Positions 18,103 through 25,794 are shown, counted from the stretch's first letter. The stretch: DNA of 28,699 nucleotides from CAYGVX01 sp964544285 (GCA_964544285.1 CAZJAQ010000011.1:1-28699); one strand, 5' to 3'. Numbers and translations are program-made. The notes: generated by a model from the letters alone, not told the origin.

Positions 18103-18639
18103 ATGCATCCAGAGTTGAGGGTCAAAGTAAGCAGGTACATGAGTTACCTTCTTAGGCATAACCCTGAGAATTTGAACATCGACGAAGAAGGTTTTGTCGA
18201 CCTCGACGAGCTTTTACTTAAGCTCCGCGAAAAATATGACGTAGACAAGCGCTTTGTTATTAATGAGTTGGTGAATCGAGGAGACAGACGACGTTTTGAA
18301 GTCGTCGGCAATAAGATAAGAGCACTATACGGGCATTCAATTAAAGCTAAAGTTCGCCTTGAAGAAGATAGCTCGGTTGAAGTTCTCTACCATGGAACTA
18401 CTGCCGAAGCGGCGTCAGAGATTTTGAGAAATGGTCTTAGACCGATGAAGAGAAGGTGGGTGCATTTGTCGCCTACGAAGGAGATAGCGTTTGATGTTGG
18501 GCGAAGAAGAACGCCGAAGCCCGTGATTCTTAAGGTAAATGCGAAAGAAGCTAGAAAGGGTGGTTTAAAGTTTTTTAAGGCAACAGACAGCGTGTTTGTG
18601 TGCCGCAAAGTGCCTCCTGAATACATCAAACCTGTCTAG
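18103..18639 (+). CDS. kptA: RNA 2'-phosphotransferase (Tpt1/KptA family)
   Basis: Tpt1/KptA transfers an internal RNA 2'-phosphate to NAD+, releasing nicotinamide and giving ADP-ribose 1'',2''-cyclic phosphate; some relatives ADP-ribosylate RNA ends. The product shows VSRYMSYLLRHNPE with the catalytic Arg-His pair (R18, H19), GFVDLDELL and ALYGHS in the N-terminal lobe, then VLYHGTT and VHLSPTKEIAFDVGRR in the NAD-binding lobe. Length (178 aa) is typical. I chose ATG 18103; a TTG at 18094, 2 nt after the nusA stop, is also possible and would add three residues. No promoter is evident, so it is probably the last gene of the polymerase operon. It is convergent with hdrA, two bases apart. Why an archaeon needs it is not settled. 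Confidence 0.92.
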   Translation: MHPELRVKVSRYMSYLLRHNPENLNIDEEGFVDLDELLLKLREKYDVDKRFVINELVNRGDRRRFEVVGNKIRALYGHSIKAKVRLEEDSSVEVLYHGTTAEAASEILRNGLRPMKRRWVHLSPTKEIAFDVGRRRTPKPVILKVNAKEARKGGLKFFKATDSVFVCRKVPPEYIKPV

Positions 18640-18641
18640 GG

Positions 18642-21077
18642 TCATTGTTGCTGCTGTTGTTTCTTAGCTAGCATTCTTTCCAAGATTGGCTTGAGCTTCG
18701 CGTTTTCCGCTTTGACCTTCTCAGGTCCCAACTCTTCTAGTTGTGTCGCCATCTCTCTCATCAGCTCCGCAAACTTCAGTCCTTCGGCGGCTGAAACATA
18801 CTCCACTCGGAAACGCTTCGAGCTTAAGCCAAGCTTCTCCAGCATGGGTGCCAAGGAGTCCATGCGGGCTTTCATCTTCCAGTTACCGCTAATGTAATGG
18901 CAGTCGTAGGGCAGGTGACATGCGCCTATCATCACCATGCCAGCTCCCAACCTGAAGGCTTCTAGAACAAAGTCCCTGTCCACCCGACCCGAACACATCA
19001 CACGAATAGGCCTAATGAGAGGCGGATACTCGAAGCGGCTTGTTCCCGCCAAGTCTGCGCCCGCGTAGCAGCACCAGTTACACAAGATACCTAAAATCTT
19101 ACCTTCAGGGTTCTCTTCCAACGCCGTCCTTATCTGCGCGAAAATCTGTTCGTCGGTGAAGTGCTTCTGCGTGATGGCGTCGGCGGGGCATTCAGCCACG
19201 CAAGTGCCGCAGCCGTGGCACATGGCTGTTATGACTTTTGCGGGTTGTTTTTCGAGGGCTTCGATGGACCCGTAAGGACATCGTTCGGCACAGATGCCGC
19301 ATTTCACTTTGGTGTTCCTGCATTTTTCTGGGTCTACCTCGGCGACTATGGGTTCTATCTTCCACTTCTTCTTTGAGAGGATTGTAGCGGCTCGTGCTGC
19401 GGCTCCGCTTCCTTGGGAAACGCTGTAGGGAATGTCCTTTGGGCCTTGGCAGGCGCCTGCTACGAAGATGCCGTCGACTGGCGTGTCGATGGGTTTCAGT
19501 TTTGGGTGGCTTTCCATGAAGAAGCCGTCAGTACCCCTGGAAATGTTGAGAATCCTAGCCAAGTCTGCGGCGTCTGCTTTTGGGACGGCTGCGGTGCATA
19601 AGACGACCATCTCAGCGGGCAACTCGATAGGCTGTCCCAGAGTCATGTCTTCGGCTCGTACGACAAGGTTTTTGGTCTTCGGGTCTTCGATGACGTGGCT
19701 CGCTCGTCCTCGGATGAAGGTGATGCCCAAGTCTCGGGCGCGTCGGTAGAATTCCTCGTATCCTTTGAAGTGGGTCCTCATGTCCATGTAGAGGAGGTAG
19801 ACTTCCACGTCGTCTTTATACTTCTCTTTAAGGAGGATGGCGTTTTTCAACGCGTACATGCAGCAGAAGCCCGAGCAGTACTCGTACTTGTTGAGGTTTC
19901 GGGAGCCTACGCATTGGATGAAGGCTACGCTGTGGGGCTTCTTGCCGTCTGAGGCTCGGATGACTTTTCCGCCTGTCGGTCCAGCCGCAAGAATGAGTCG
20001 TTCAAATTCCAGCGCCGTGATAACGTTGTCGTATTTTCCGTATCCATACAGCGGGTCGTCGTAGGGCATGTAAGCGTCGAAGCCCGTGGCGACTATTATG
20101 GCGCCCACTTCGAGCTCGATTTCTTCTGGTTTTTGGTCGAAGTTTATGGCTTGTCGTGCGCCGCAGGCGTCTACGCATTTGTAGCATTCGATGCAGTGAT
20201 CCATGTTGATGGTGTACACCAGTGGGACGGCTTGCTCGAAGGGTATGGAGATTGCCTTTCTCACGCCCATGTTCATGTCCCACTCGTTCGGGTACTCGAT
20301 GGGGCAGGCTTCTTTGCATTCGCCGCATCCAGTGCAGTTTTCGCGAATGATGTACCGCGGGTTCTTCTTAATCTTGACTTTGAAGTTGCCCACGTAGCCC
20401 GAGACGTTGACCAAGTCAGCGTACGAGATTATTTCGATGTTGGGATGGCGCCCAACGTCCACCATTTTTGGGCCTTCGATGCAGATGCTGCAGTCGAGTG
20501 TGGGGAAGGTTTTGTCGAGCTGAGCCATGTGGCCGCCGATGCTCTCGGTTTTTTCGAGCAGGTACACCTTGAAGCCCATTTCCGCAAGGTCTAGAGCGGA
20601 GTTTATTCCAGCTATTCCTCCTCCGATGACGAGGGCTTTGTTTGTGACTGGCACTTCGATTTCTTTGAGGGGTTGAAGGAGCCTCGCCTTCGCTACTGCC
20701 ATTCTCACGATTTCTTTAGCCTTGTCCGTGGCTTCTTTGGGCGTGCTGGGGTGGCACCAAGACGCGAACTCGCGTATGTTCGCCATCTCGAAGAAGTAGG
20801 GGTTCAAGTCTGCTTGGGCGCAGGTTTTGCGGAAGGTTGGTTCGTGCATGCGTGGCGAGCAGGCGGCGACTACTACTCGGTTGAGCTTGTGTTCTTTTAT
20901 GGCTTTCCTGATTTCGTCTTGTCCTGGGTCGGCGCACGTGTAGCGGTTGTCCTTAGTGTAGACCACGTCAGGCAGGGTTTTTGCGTATTCTGTCACGGCT
21001 TTAACATCTATCACTCCCGCTATGTTGAGTCCGCAGTGGCAGATGAACACGCCGATTCTGGGTTTTCCTTCAGCCAC
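18642..21077 (-). CDS. hdrA: Heterodisulfide reductase subunit A fused to MvhD (HdrA-MvhD)
   Basis: HdrA is the FAD-containing, electron-bifurcating subunit of soluble heterodisulfide reductase. From a GTG at 21075-21077 the chain is 811 residues. It opens RIGVFICHCGLNIAG, then an FAD Rossmann motif GGGIAG (152-157) and IGGHMAQLDKTFPTLDCS. Ferredoxin-type clusters follow at C248-C251-C254-C258 and C295-C298-C301-C305. A second ferredoxin pair (CGICAERCP, CHGCGTCVAECP) lies at about 586-640. Residues from about 660 (LGILCNWCCYAGADLAG, IRVMCSGRVDRDFVLEAF) are an MvhD-type 2Fe-2S module, normally a separate hydrogenase-linked protein. The tail is AKKQQQQQ. The start sits 2 nt after the hdrB stop, with GGAGGG upstream; open frame further 5' overlaps hdrB out of frame and is not real. 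Confidence 0.95.
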   Translation of the reverse strand: MAEGKPRIGVFICHCGLNIAGVIDVKAVTEYAKTLPDVVYTKDNRYTCADPGQDEIRKAIKEHKLNRVVVAACSPRMHEPTFRKTCAQADLNPYFFEMANIREFASWCHPSTPKEATDKAKEIVRMAVAKARLLQPLKEIEVPVTNKALVIGGGIAGINSALDLAEMGFKVYLLEKTESIGGHMAQLDKTFPTLDCSICIEGPKMVDVGRHPNIEIISYADLVNVSGYVGNFKVKIKKNPRYIIRENCTGCGECKEACPIEYPNEWDMNMGVRKAISIPFEQAVPLVYTINMDHCIECYKCVDACGARQAINFDQKPEEIELEVGAIIVATGFDAYMPYDDPLYGYGKYDNVITALEFERLILAAGPTGGKVIRASDGKKPHSVAFIQCVGSRNLNKYEYCSGFCCMYALKNAILLKEKYKDDVEVYLLYMDMRTHFKGYEEFYRRARDLGITFIRGRASHVIEDPKTKNLVVRAEDMTLGQPIELPAEMVVLCTAAVPKADAADLARILNISRGTDGFFMESHPKLKPIDTPVDGIFVAGACQGPKDIPYSVSQGSGAAARAATILSKKKWKIEPIVAEVDPEKCRNTKVKCGICAERCPYGSIEALEKQPAKVITAMCHGCGTCVAECPADAITQKHFTDEQIFAQIRTALEENPEGKILGILCNWCCYAGADLAGTSRFEYPPLIRPIRVMCSGRVDRDFVLEAFRLGAGMVMIGACHLPYDCHYISGNWKMKARMDSLAPMLEKLGLSSKRFRVEYVSAAEGLKFAELMREMATQLEELGPEKVKAENAKLKPILERMLAKKQQQQQ

Positions 21078-21079
21078 CC

Positions 21080-21991
21080 TCAGCTGCCCTCCGTCTTTGC
21101 GTTTAACTGTGAAACTATCTGCGTGGGGTCGACTCGCAGCTCCTTCAAGCCTAGCTCTTCGGGGGAGAATCCCATGGCTAAGCCGAGCAGCTGCGGGTAG
21201 TGCAGGACTGGAATCTTGAAGGTTTCGTTGAACATCCTCTCTATCCGAGGCTGGTTGGTGTCGAACATCATGTGGCAGAAGGGACAGACGGTTACTAGGG
21301 CTTGGGCTCCCGCGTCTTTCACGTGGGCAAGCTTTTCTCTGGTAAGCTGAAGCGGAATCCTGTCGTTTACGCCCGCGATTGGGGCGCCGCAACACGCCGT
21401 CTTATCCGTGTACTCTACGTATCTGGCGCCCGTCGCTTCGATTAGTTTCTTGAGGACTTCTGGGTTCTCGGGGTTGTCGAAGCCCACGTCTTCGGCGGGA
21501 CGTGTAACGTGGCAGCCACTGTGCTCAGTGACTTGCACGTCGGTCAAGGGTTTTTTCACTGCGTTCTTTATCTTCTCAAATCCCACGTCTTCGGCGAGCA
21601 GTTGCAGGAGGTGTTTGGCTTCTATGGTGCCCTTGAACTCGAGGCCCGTTTCTTTCAAGTAGCCATTAATCTTCTCTCTGAGCCCCTTGTCCGCTTTGAG
21701 TTTCTTGTTCACTTTGCGGAGGGTTCCGGCGCATCCGGGGCACAGGGCGACTATGTTGAGTCCTTGTTGTTCGGCTAGGGAGAGGTTTCTAGCCGCCAGC
21801 GTGAGCATCATTTCGTGGTTGACTGGGTCTATGGGGAGTCCGCAGCAGTTGTACTCGGGCATCTCGACTAGTTCTACACCTAACTTTGCGAGGACTCTGC
21901 GGGTGGAGATTTCGTAGCTCGAGACTCGGTAGGGAATGGCGCAGCCCAAGAACAGCAAGAACCTCTTTGGAGCTTGCTCTGAGGCGGTCAT
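21080..21991 (-). CDS. hdrB: Heterodisulfide reductase subunit B
   Basis: HdrB holds the two non-cubane 4Fe-4S clusters where the disulfide substrate (CoM-S-S-CoB in methanogens, perhaps another acceptor here) is reduced. Both CCG domains are complete: C17, C49-C50, C84 and C87 (FLGCAIPYR, NCCG, CPGC), then C160, C200-C201, C236 and C239 (HSGCH, ACCG, CPFC). The 303-residue length is normal. The ATG overlaps the hdrC stop by four bases (ATGA), and the TGA lies two bases before hdrA. There is no sign of degeneration in any cluster ligand. Confidence 0.95.
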   Translation of the reverse strand: MTASEQAPKRFLLFLGCAIPYRVSSYEISTRRVLAKLGVELVEMPEYNCCGLPIDPVNHEMMLTLAARNLSLAEQQGLNIVALCPGCAGTLRKVNKKLKADKGLREKINGYLKETGLEFKGTIEAKHLLQLLAEDVGFEKIKNAVKKPLTDVQVTEHSGCHVTRPAEDVGFDNPENPEVLKKLIEATGARYVEYTDKTACCGAPIAGVNDRIPLQLTREKLAHVKDAGAQALVTVCPFCHMMFDTNQPRIERMFNETFKIPVLHYPQLLGLAMGFSPEELGLKELRVDPTQIVSQLNAKTEGS

Positions 21992-22677
21992 TTCTGTTCA
22001 CCTGCCTTGAGTGTTTTCGAGAAGCCCGTTGCGTTGGCAAGCTTAACGATGGCTTCGGGGTTGCACTTCGGCAGTTGGGGCAGCCCGATTTCTCCTCTCT
22101 TCTTCAGTCGTAGCTCGGGGATTCGGTAGGCGACGCCGCTCTCTAGGATGCTTGTGCCTAGCTCCTTGAAGACGTGGGGTAGGATTCCTCTTTCCACTGC
22201 GGCGTTCTTTAAGATGCGTATGATGCTTGCGACTTCTACGTCTTGGGGGCATCGGTCGGTGCACGTGAAGCATGCGGCGCAGAGCCACAGGGTGTCGCTG
22301 TTGAGTACTCTGTCTTTTAAGCCGAGTTGTGCCATGCGGATTATCTGTCTGGGACGGTAGGAGTCGCTGAACCTTGCGATTGGGCAGTCGGAGGTGCACG
22401 TGCCGCATTGGAAACACTGCTTAAGCTTCTCGCCGCCGTGCATCTTGCTGAGTTCATACTTGAAGCGGGGGTCGAACTCGTGGGCTTTGATGGGCGCCAT
22501 CTCTGGGGCTTTTTCTTCCGCTTTCTGAGGTGGAGGCGTGGGAGTCGGAGCTGGAAGCACGGTTGGCTGAGGTACAGCTGGTTGCGGAGTGACCACTGTT
22601 TTCTCGGCTGCTTTGCGGGGTTTCTTCTCTGCTTTGGCTCTTGGCTTGCGTTGGCGTTTTGGCTTTGTTTCAGGCAT
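21988..22677 (-). CDS. hdrC: Heterodisulfide reductase subunit C with Lys/Pro-rich N-terminal tail
   Basis: HdrC passes electrons from HdrA to HdrB through two 4Fe-4S clusters. Both motifs are intact: C88-C91-C94-C98 (CFQCGTCTSDCP) and C133-C136-C139-C143 (CAACFTCTDRCP). The HdrC core spans about residues 66-220. Residues 1 to about 62 are extra: first a basic KPKRQRKPRAKAEKKPRKA run, then a Pro/Thr/Val-rich linker. This makes the protein 229 aa, longer than the usual 180-200. The ATG lies inside the end of the upstream polyferredoxin gene (8-nt overlap). A start after the tail is conceivable, but the overlap and continuous frame favour the long form. Confidence 0.93.
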   Translation of the reverse strand: MPETKPKRQRKPRAKAEKKPRKAAEKTVVTPQPAVPQPTVLPAPTPTPPPQKAEEKAPEMAPIKAHEFDPRFKYELSKMHGGEKLKQCFQCGTCTSDCPIARFSDSYRPRQIIRMAQLGLKDRVLNSDTLWLCAACFTCTDRCPQDVEVASIIRILKNAAVERGILPHVFKELGTSILESGVAYRIPELRLKKRGEIGLPQLPKCNPEAIVKLANATGFSKTLKAGEQK

Positions 22678-23557
22678 TTTTCTTCTTCCTCGGTTCGAGG
22701 CGTTTTTTCACGGCTTCCATAGTCAGCTTTCTTCCTTTTCCGCGCAGTTCTTTCGCCATCTCGGTCGTGGACGTTAATTTTTCGAGGGCTTTGTTCCATG
22801 CTCCTGAGCGGACGGGAGTGTGATGCACGGTTGAGCGTGAAAGCTCTAGCGCGCCTTTCTCGGGGCAGACGATCTTGCATGCGCCGCAGTAGGTGCAGAA
22901 GAGCTCGTTGACGTGTACTCTGCCGTCTTTTTCGGAGAGGTAGAGGACGCCGGTTATGGGACACACGTCTAGGCAGTCTTGGCAGTTTGGGGGGCATTTT
23001 TCTTGGTTGATTTTTAGTTTTCCGGTGAAGATGTTGCGGACGTGGATGGCGTTTTCGGGGCATTTGATTTCGCAGATGCGGCAGCAGGGACACTGCTCTT
23101 GCTTGATGTTTACTGTGGTTTTTTTGTTGGTTGGGTTTTGTGTGACTGTGATGAGGCGTAGGGGGCAGGCTTGTTCGCATTCGGTGCAGTCTGTGGGGCA
23201 TTTTGCGGTGTCTATGGTGATTTGGCGGATGAGTTGGGGGAAGCTTTCCTTTTCTACTACTGAGGCGATGTTCTTGCCGTCTATAGTGACTTGTACGGCG
23301 CCGTGGGGGCAGATGGTGGCGCATACGCCGCAGTAGTGGCACTTAGCTTCGTCTATGTCTACTGTGGGTTTTTGGGTTTTGTCGTTTTTTTTGGGTTGTT
23401 TGGCTGTTTTGATGGCTTCTCTTGGGCAGATGAGGCTGCAGATTTCGCAGCCGACGCATAGGGTGCGGTCGAGGGTTAGTCGGTAGTTTTTGGCGTGGTG
23501 GATTCTTTCTACTGTGAGTTGTTTGGGGGTTTGGGTTTTTTGGATTTTCATGGGCAT
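22670..23557 (-). CDS. Polyferredoxin with six 4Fe-4S motifs, first gene of the hdr operon
   Basis: The 295-residue protein carries six CxxC-type ferredoxin motifs: C34-C37-C40-C44, C73-C76-C79-C83, C120-C124-C127-C131, C156-C159-C162-C166, C188-C192-C195-C199 and C221-C224-C227-C231. Motifs 3 and 5 have three residues, not two, between the first two Cys. Each is followed by Pro, as in 4Fe-4S ferredoxins. The C-terminal 60 residues are basic and helical without Cys (residues about 240-295). It would act as a multi-cluster electron wire feeding or draining the Hdr complex. It resembles the MvhB/FwdF style of protein but I cannot assign it to one. The ATG follows GAGGGTG; a second ATG two codons in is possible. 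Almost every codon ends in A or C. Confidence 0.88.
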   Translation of the reverse strand: MPMKIQKTQTPKQLTVERIHHAKNYRLTLDRTLCVGCEICSLICPREAIKTAKQPKKNDKTQKPTVDIDEAKCHYCGVCATICPHGAVQVTIDGKNIASVVEKESFPQLIRQITIDTAKCPTDCTECEQACPLRLITVTQNPTNKKTTVNIKQEQCPCCRICEIKCPENAIHVRNIFTGKLKINQEKCPPNCQDCLDVCPITGVLYLSEKDGRVHVNELFCTYCGACKIVCPEKGALELSRSTVHHTPVRSGAWNKALEKLTSTTEMAKELRGKGRKLTMEAVKKRLEPRKKKNA

Positions 23558-23872
23558 TTTGGGGGCACCCTCGTGTATAGAGTATTAGCGTTACGTGTGA
23601 CATGCCATGCATGCTTGAGAGTATTTGACATAAGTAAACGTGTATTTTATAGTTTCTGTGCTCACAGCACAAGCAGAGCCTTCAACAACAATGAGGAAGA
23701 AAACGCTCCGAGTCCTCGCTTCTCCAGTTTTCTAAGGCTCAAATCGATGGTTTATGTAGGCTCGGTTCTCTCGCATGGTATAACGAATTTCATGTTATGG
23801 TAGTTCTCAATTTGAAAGTGCGGAAAAGTTATAGCTGAACCGAAACAGACTACATTGTTTGGCAATTGACGG
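23558..23872. other. Divergent intergenic region between the hdr operon and the DUF4760-like pair
   Basis: About 315 bases with no supported gene. It holds the minus-strand promoter of the hdr operon (23641-23655) and, near the other end, a TATA-like GTTATAGC (about 23829-23836) for the plus-strand pair. Confidence 0.6.
23641..23655 (-). promoter_or_regulatory. TATA-box candidate for the polyferredoxin-hdr operon
   Basis: The minus strand reads AAACTATAAAATACA, a near-ideal archaeal TATA box. It predicts a start near 23622 and a leader of about 65 nt before the polyferredoxin ATG. Confidence 0.55.
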
Positions 23873-23881
23873 GTGTTAGAG

Positions 23882-24385
23882 ATGATTGACATACAGACAG
23901 TTTCCATAGTTATTGCTTCTGCAAGTGTTTTGGCTGGAGTTGTGTATTATGCTCTTCAGATTAGGCATCAAGATAAAATGAGGCATTTGGACCTGTTCAT
24001 GCGTCTCTATTCAATTTGGGGTAGCGAGGACATGCTCAATGCACATAGAAGATTCTTGGCTCTTAAAGTTGAAGACTGGGCTGACTTTGTCAAAAAGTAT
24101 GGTCCAGTCGCTCCCTTAGAAACTAAACCTTCACAGATTGTGACTGACGTAGATCGGATTGGATGGTTCTTCAATTTAATGGGGTTTCTCGTGAAGGAGA
24201 AAATTGTACAAATAAAGCTGGTTGATGAGCTTCTTGGCTATTGGGTCATAAGAAACTGGGAAACTATCAAGTCCTTAGTATACGGGTGGAGAAAACAGTA
24301 CGATATACCAGAATCTTATAGCTGGTTTGAACACCTCTACAACGAAATGAAAAAGAGAAAACAAGCAGGTGTTAATCATGGTTAA
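23882..24385 (+). CDS. DUF4760-like membrane-anchored protein, copy 1
   Basis: The 167-residue product starts with one membrane helix (MIDIQTVSIVIASASVLAG, about 5-27) followed at once by YALQIRHQDKMRHLDLFMRLY, the layout I associate with DUF4760-like proteins. The rest is a helical cytoplasmic-type domain with WFFNLMGFLVKEKIV and a conserved-looking end, WFEHLYNEMKKRK. It is paralogous to the next gene, which shares each of these elements. The start is ATG 23882; a GTG at 23873 is also possible. Function is unknown. The codon use is AT-rich, unlike the housekeeping genes, consistent with an accessory gene. It overlaps its paralogue by 8 nt. Confidence 0.72.
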   Translation: MIDIQTVSIVIASASVLAGVVYYALQIRHQDKMRHLDLFMRLYSIWGSEDMLNAHRRFLALKVEDWADFVKKYGPVAPLETKPSQIVTDVDRIGWFFNLMGFLVKEKIVQIKLVDELLGYWVIRNWETIKSLVYGWRKQYDIPESYSWFEHLYNEMKKRKQAGVNHG

Positions 24386-24833
24386 CATTACAGAGATTTC
24401 TTCAATGATAGCAGCAGCAGGTGTACTGGTTGGAGTCATCTACTATATTCTGGATATTCGTCATCAAAATAGAGTAAGGCAAACAGAACTCGTAATGAAA
24501 CTCTACTCGCAGTTCAACAGTCTTGAATTCCAGAAGGTATGGGAAGAGGTTCTTAACAGAGAAGCAAAAAATACTGATGATTACCGTAACAAGTATGGTT
24601 TTGCTGAATTTACAGCAGTTGGCATGTTCTTTGAAGGAATCGGTATCCTTCTGAAAAGAAAACTCATAGACATAGAGTTAGTTGATGACATGTTCACGAC
24701 GCCTATTAAATGGACATGGGAAAAAATGAAAGTCATAACATCGGAAGCCAGAAGGGTCAGAAATCAACCAGAGATACTTGAGTGGTTCGAATACCTCTAC
24801 AATGAACTGAAGAAAAGAGAGCAACGACATTAA
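24378..24833 (+). CDS. DUF4760-like membrane-anchored protein, copy 2
   Basis: This 151-residue paralogue of the upstream gene has an N-terminal helix (MVNITEISSMIAAAGVLVGV, about 6-27), then YILDIRHQNRVRQTELVMKLY, which lines up residue by residue with copy 1, a middle GMFFEGIGILLKRKLIDIELVD and the same ending style, WFEYLYNELKKREQ. It is shorter than copy 1 in the region between the anchor and the conserved GxxxxxK segment. The ATG at 24378 lies within the end of copy 1, so the two are translated together and may form a hetero-oligomer. No enzymatic motif is visible. Confidence 0.72.
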   Translation: MVNITEISSMIAAAGVLVGVIYYILDIRHQNRVRQTELVMKLYSQFNSLEFQKVWEEVLNREAKNTDDYRNKYGFAEFTAVGMFFEGIGILLKRKLIDIELVDDMFTTPIKWTWEKMKVITSEARRVRNQPEILEWFEYLYNELKKREQRH

Positions 24834-25015
24834 CACTTTCTTCTATCAGTCATTATACGTCAGTTAATTAGCTGCTTAAACTTCTCCTCAGAAACCCCGT
24901 GAAAAGAAGCCTAAATCAAGCTCCTTCAGAATGGATTTTCCGAGGAACTTCGGATTATAGACAGATCTGGCGTCAATCAATCCCATTTATAGCCAAAAAT
25001 TCAGAACAGACCTAG

Positions 25016-25044
25016 AGCCTATTAGGACGGTCTAGTCTAGGTGC
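25016..25044. repeat. Dispersed 29-bp element, copy 2
   Basis: This matches 3094-3122 at 27 of 29 positions by eye. Here the longer flank CCTAGA (25011-25016) is the reverse complement of TCTAGG (25036-25041), giving a 6-bp stem. It sits about 50 bp upstream of the TATA box of the RHH-type gene, so it could be that gene's operator. Confidence 0.6.
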
Positions 25045-25091
25045 AGAGAAAACGCGCACACACGTGCTGTAGTGGTTCAAGAAACAACAAA

Positions 25092-25101
25092 GCATATAAA
25101 G
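25092..25101 (+). promoter_or_regulatory. TATA-box candidate for the RHH gene
   Basis: GCATATAAAG predicts a start near 25122. That coincides with the ATG at 25124, so the transcript is probably leaderless, and an ATG at 25103 would lie upstream of the RNA start. Confidence 0.5.
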
Positions 25102-25123
25102 TATGCCACAAAATATACCAAAT

Positions 25124-25696
25124 ATGCAGCCCGCCAAAGACGCCCCACCACAATCCAAAACCAAGAAAGACCAAGTCCACCGCACCACCATCATCCTCGA
25201 CGAAGAAGAACGCAAATACATAGACCAACTCATCCAAGACGGCAAAGAAGCAGGCATAAAACAACTCGTCTCCAAAATGCTAGACGTCTACAGAAGCATG
25301 ATGATATACGACTGGAAATACCCAGGCGAATACTACGCCGGCATAAGCCGCGTCGCCTTCATCAACGTCGAATTCATCAACACCATCCTCCAACACATAC
25401 CCCCGGACCACCACCACGAAGTGGGCAGAAAAGCAGGCGAAGCCGCAAAAATCAGCATGGAAGCCACCCTAAACCTCAACCCAACCGACAAAGAAAAATG
25501 GCCAGAAATCTTCAAACGCCTCCGCATCCAAGGACTCGGCGACTTCTACCAAAGAGACAAGTACATAATCATCAAAGCCCCCTACATCAACAACCCCGAA
25601 GTCCAACGCGGATACCTCGAAACCCTCTTGGGCATGGCCCTCGAAACCCGCACCACAAACCCGCCCTACGTCTACGAAATAACCACCCAGCATTAA
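25124..25696 (+). CDS. Ribbon-helix-helix-type protein with an unrecognised C-terminal domain
   Basis: The N-terminal part reads VHRTTIILDEEERKYIDQL then GIKQLVSKMLDVY, the beta strand plus two-helix pattern of ribbon-helix-helix DNA-binding domains. The following 120 residues contain ISRVAFINVEFINTILQHI, a His-rich PPDHHHEVGRKAGE turn, and GLGDFYQRDKYIIIKAP, and I do not recognise them. It may be a ligand- or partner-binding domain. I chose ATG 25124 because the promoter argues for a leaderless message; ATG 25103 would add seven residues. Codons end in A or C almost without exception (20 of 20 at 25202-25261). It stands alone between the DUF4760-like pair and the surface-protein genes. A regulatory role is inferred only from the N-terminal fold. 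Confidence 0.68.
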   Translation: MQPAKDAPPQSKTKKDQVHRTTIILDEEERKYIDQLIQDGKEAGIKQLVSKMLDVYRSMMIYDWKYPGEYYAGISRVAFINVEFINTILQHIPPDHHHEVGRKAGEAAKISMEATLNLNPTDKEKWPEIFKRLRIQGLGDFYQRDKYIIIKAPYINNPEVQRGYLETLLGMALETRTTNPPYVYEITTQH

Positions 25697-25784
25697 TTAA
25701 CAAAGAAACAACCCCAATTCTAACACAAATTATACTCCATCAAAACATCGCAAAAGAGTAATACTATTTTAGATAAAAAATAAG

Positions 25785-25794
25785 GATTTTAAAT
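25785..25794 (+). promoter_or_regulatory. TATA-box candidate for the membrane/secreted protein pair
   Basis: GATTTTAAAT lies about 90 nt before the ATG at 25881. Two GAATTC palindromes follow at 25802-25807 and 25815-25820, near the predicted transcription start. Confidence 0.35.

Larger units (their letters stand above)
24834..25102. other. Intergenic region before the RHH gene
   Basis: No gene is supported here. It contains a short hairpin CCGAGGAACTTCGG (about 24939-24952), the second copy of the 29-bp dispersed element (25016-25044) and the RHH gene promoter (25092-25101). Confidence 0.5.

Noticed and set aside
18645..18659. Run of five Gln codons at the end of HdrA as a coding repeat of interest
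   Set aside because: It is short and mixed CAA/CAG, and a disordered C-terminal tail is unremarkable.
21078..21395. Possible long N-terminal extension of HdrA overlapping hdrB
   Set aside because: The residues are Arg/Pro/Ser-rich and unlike HdrA, the stretch overlaps hdrB in another frame, and a GTG with GGAGGG upstream lies just after the hdrB stop.
22341..23342. Minus-strand frame of 333 codons across polyferredoxin and hdrC
   Set aside because: Composition is Arg/His/Pro-rich without any motif, and the overlapping frames give clear ferredoxin and HdrC sequences.
25011..25080. Possible tRNA or tRNA fragment (GGTCTAGTCTAGG resembles a D-arm; GGTTCAAG nearby)
   Set aside because: No acceptor stem, anticodon stem or proper T-loop can be formed; the resemblance is limited to a dozen bases.
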